6,563 nt of DNA from Burkholderiaceae bacterium. GTDB taxonomy: Bacteria; Pseudomonadota; Gammaproteobacteria; Burkholderiales; Burkholderiaceae_C. The notes beneath the pieces are model-generated. The model had not been told where the DNA came from. It saw nothing but the letters and a program-made list of their open reading frames with translations, and ran no database searches. The position numbers and the translations under genes were made by a program. Numbering within the stretch: position 1 is the first letter of the stretch; each line of letters opens with the position of its first letter. Positions 6,328 through 6,563 of the stretch are shown piece after piece. Location of the stretch: contig JAOTTZ010000108.1 of the NCBI GenBank assembly GCA_029864165.1, positions 1 to 6,563 on the forward strand, written 5' to 3'.

Positions 6328-6331
6328 CGAG

Positions 6332-6563
6332 ATGAACAAGGTCTATGCCTGTATCGACGGCCAGTCCAACACGGCCGCCGTCATCGACTGGGCAGTGTGG
6401 TCGGCGCAACGCCTGTCGGTGCCGCTGGAGTTTCTCAACGTGCTGGAGCGCCACCCCGAACGCGCGGCGGTCACGGACTACAGCGGCGCCATCGGACTGG
6501 ATGCGCAGGACTCGCTGCTGCAACAGCTGAGCGAGGTGGACGAGCAGCGCGGCAAGCTGGCGC
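6332..6563 (+). CDS. Universal stress protein (UspA family), 3' end beyond the window
   Basis: The first 77 residues are present. [20 protein letters not shown] gives the first strand and nucleotide-binding Asp9 of the Usp fold, followed by helix [12 protein letters not shown] and strand EFLNVLERH. The next part ([24 protein letters not shown]) matches the subgroup of longer, two-domain Usp proteins of proteobacteria, which are about 280 residues long; total length cannot be seen here. The start is set by the AAGGAGA site. It lies directly behind the SulP transporter gene, a pairing that recurs in proteobacteria and suggests that the stress protein senses or modulates the transporter or the same stress; that role is inference. 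Usp proteins act in the cytoplasm and many bind ATP. Confidence 0.88.
   Translation, partial: MNKVYACIDGQSNTAAVIDWAVWSAQRLSVPLEFLNVLERHPERAAVTDYSGAIGLDAQDSLLQQLSEVDEQRGKLA

Overview
The window looks like a chromosomal segment of a high-GC betaproteobacterium, probably of the order Burkholderiales. That is inferred from three things: the codon use and composition of the right-hand genes, the SulP/universal-stress-protein pair, and the IS families present. No rRNA, tRNA, CRISPR array or confident terminator was seen.

Left part (1-1516) is mobile-element debris. A minus-strand IS110-family transposase runs from its start at 973 out of the window. Its recognisable homology ends near 101, where the normal C-terminus is replaced by unrelated sequence. 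Upstream of its start (974-1180) is a non-coding block that can fold, on the transposase strand, into three consecutive hairpins. The last hairpin buries the ribosome binding site and start codon of the transposase. This is where IS110-group elements carry their bridge RNA, so the block is a candidate bridge RNA. Next to it, on the plus strand, is the 3' end of a second transposase (ISKra4-like), decayed by a one-base frameshift and with nothing recognisable upstream.

Middle part (1517-4453) is a two-gene unit of lower GC and plainer codon use. The first gene encodes a 560-residue outer-membrane or surface lipoprotein with a calcium-loop-like motif near its N-terminus. The second overlaps its 3' end and encodes an exported protein that looks like an outer-membrane beta-barrel. 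Neither has a function I can name. The overlap implies translational coupling and a shared role at the outer membrane. This is the least-described part of the window.

Right part (4454-6563) is ordinary core-like, GC-rich sequence. About 380 bases without a convincing gene are followed by a SulP-family anion transporter with a C-terminal STAS domain and then, 21 bases later, a universal stress protein cut by the window end. The transporter reading frame begins with an apparent one-base insertion in an A-run just after the natural ATG, so its first 20 or so residues are out of frame.
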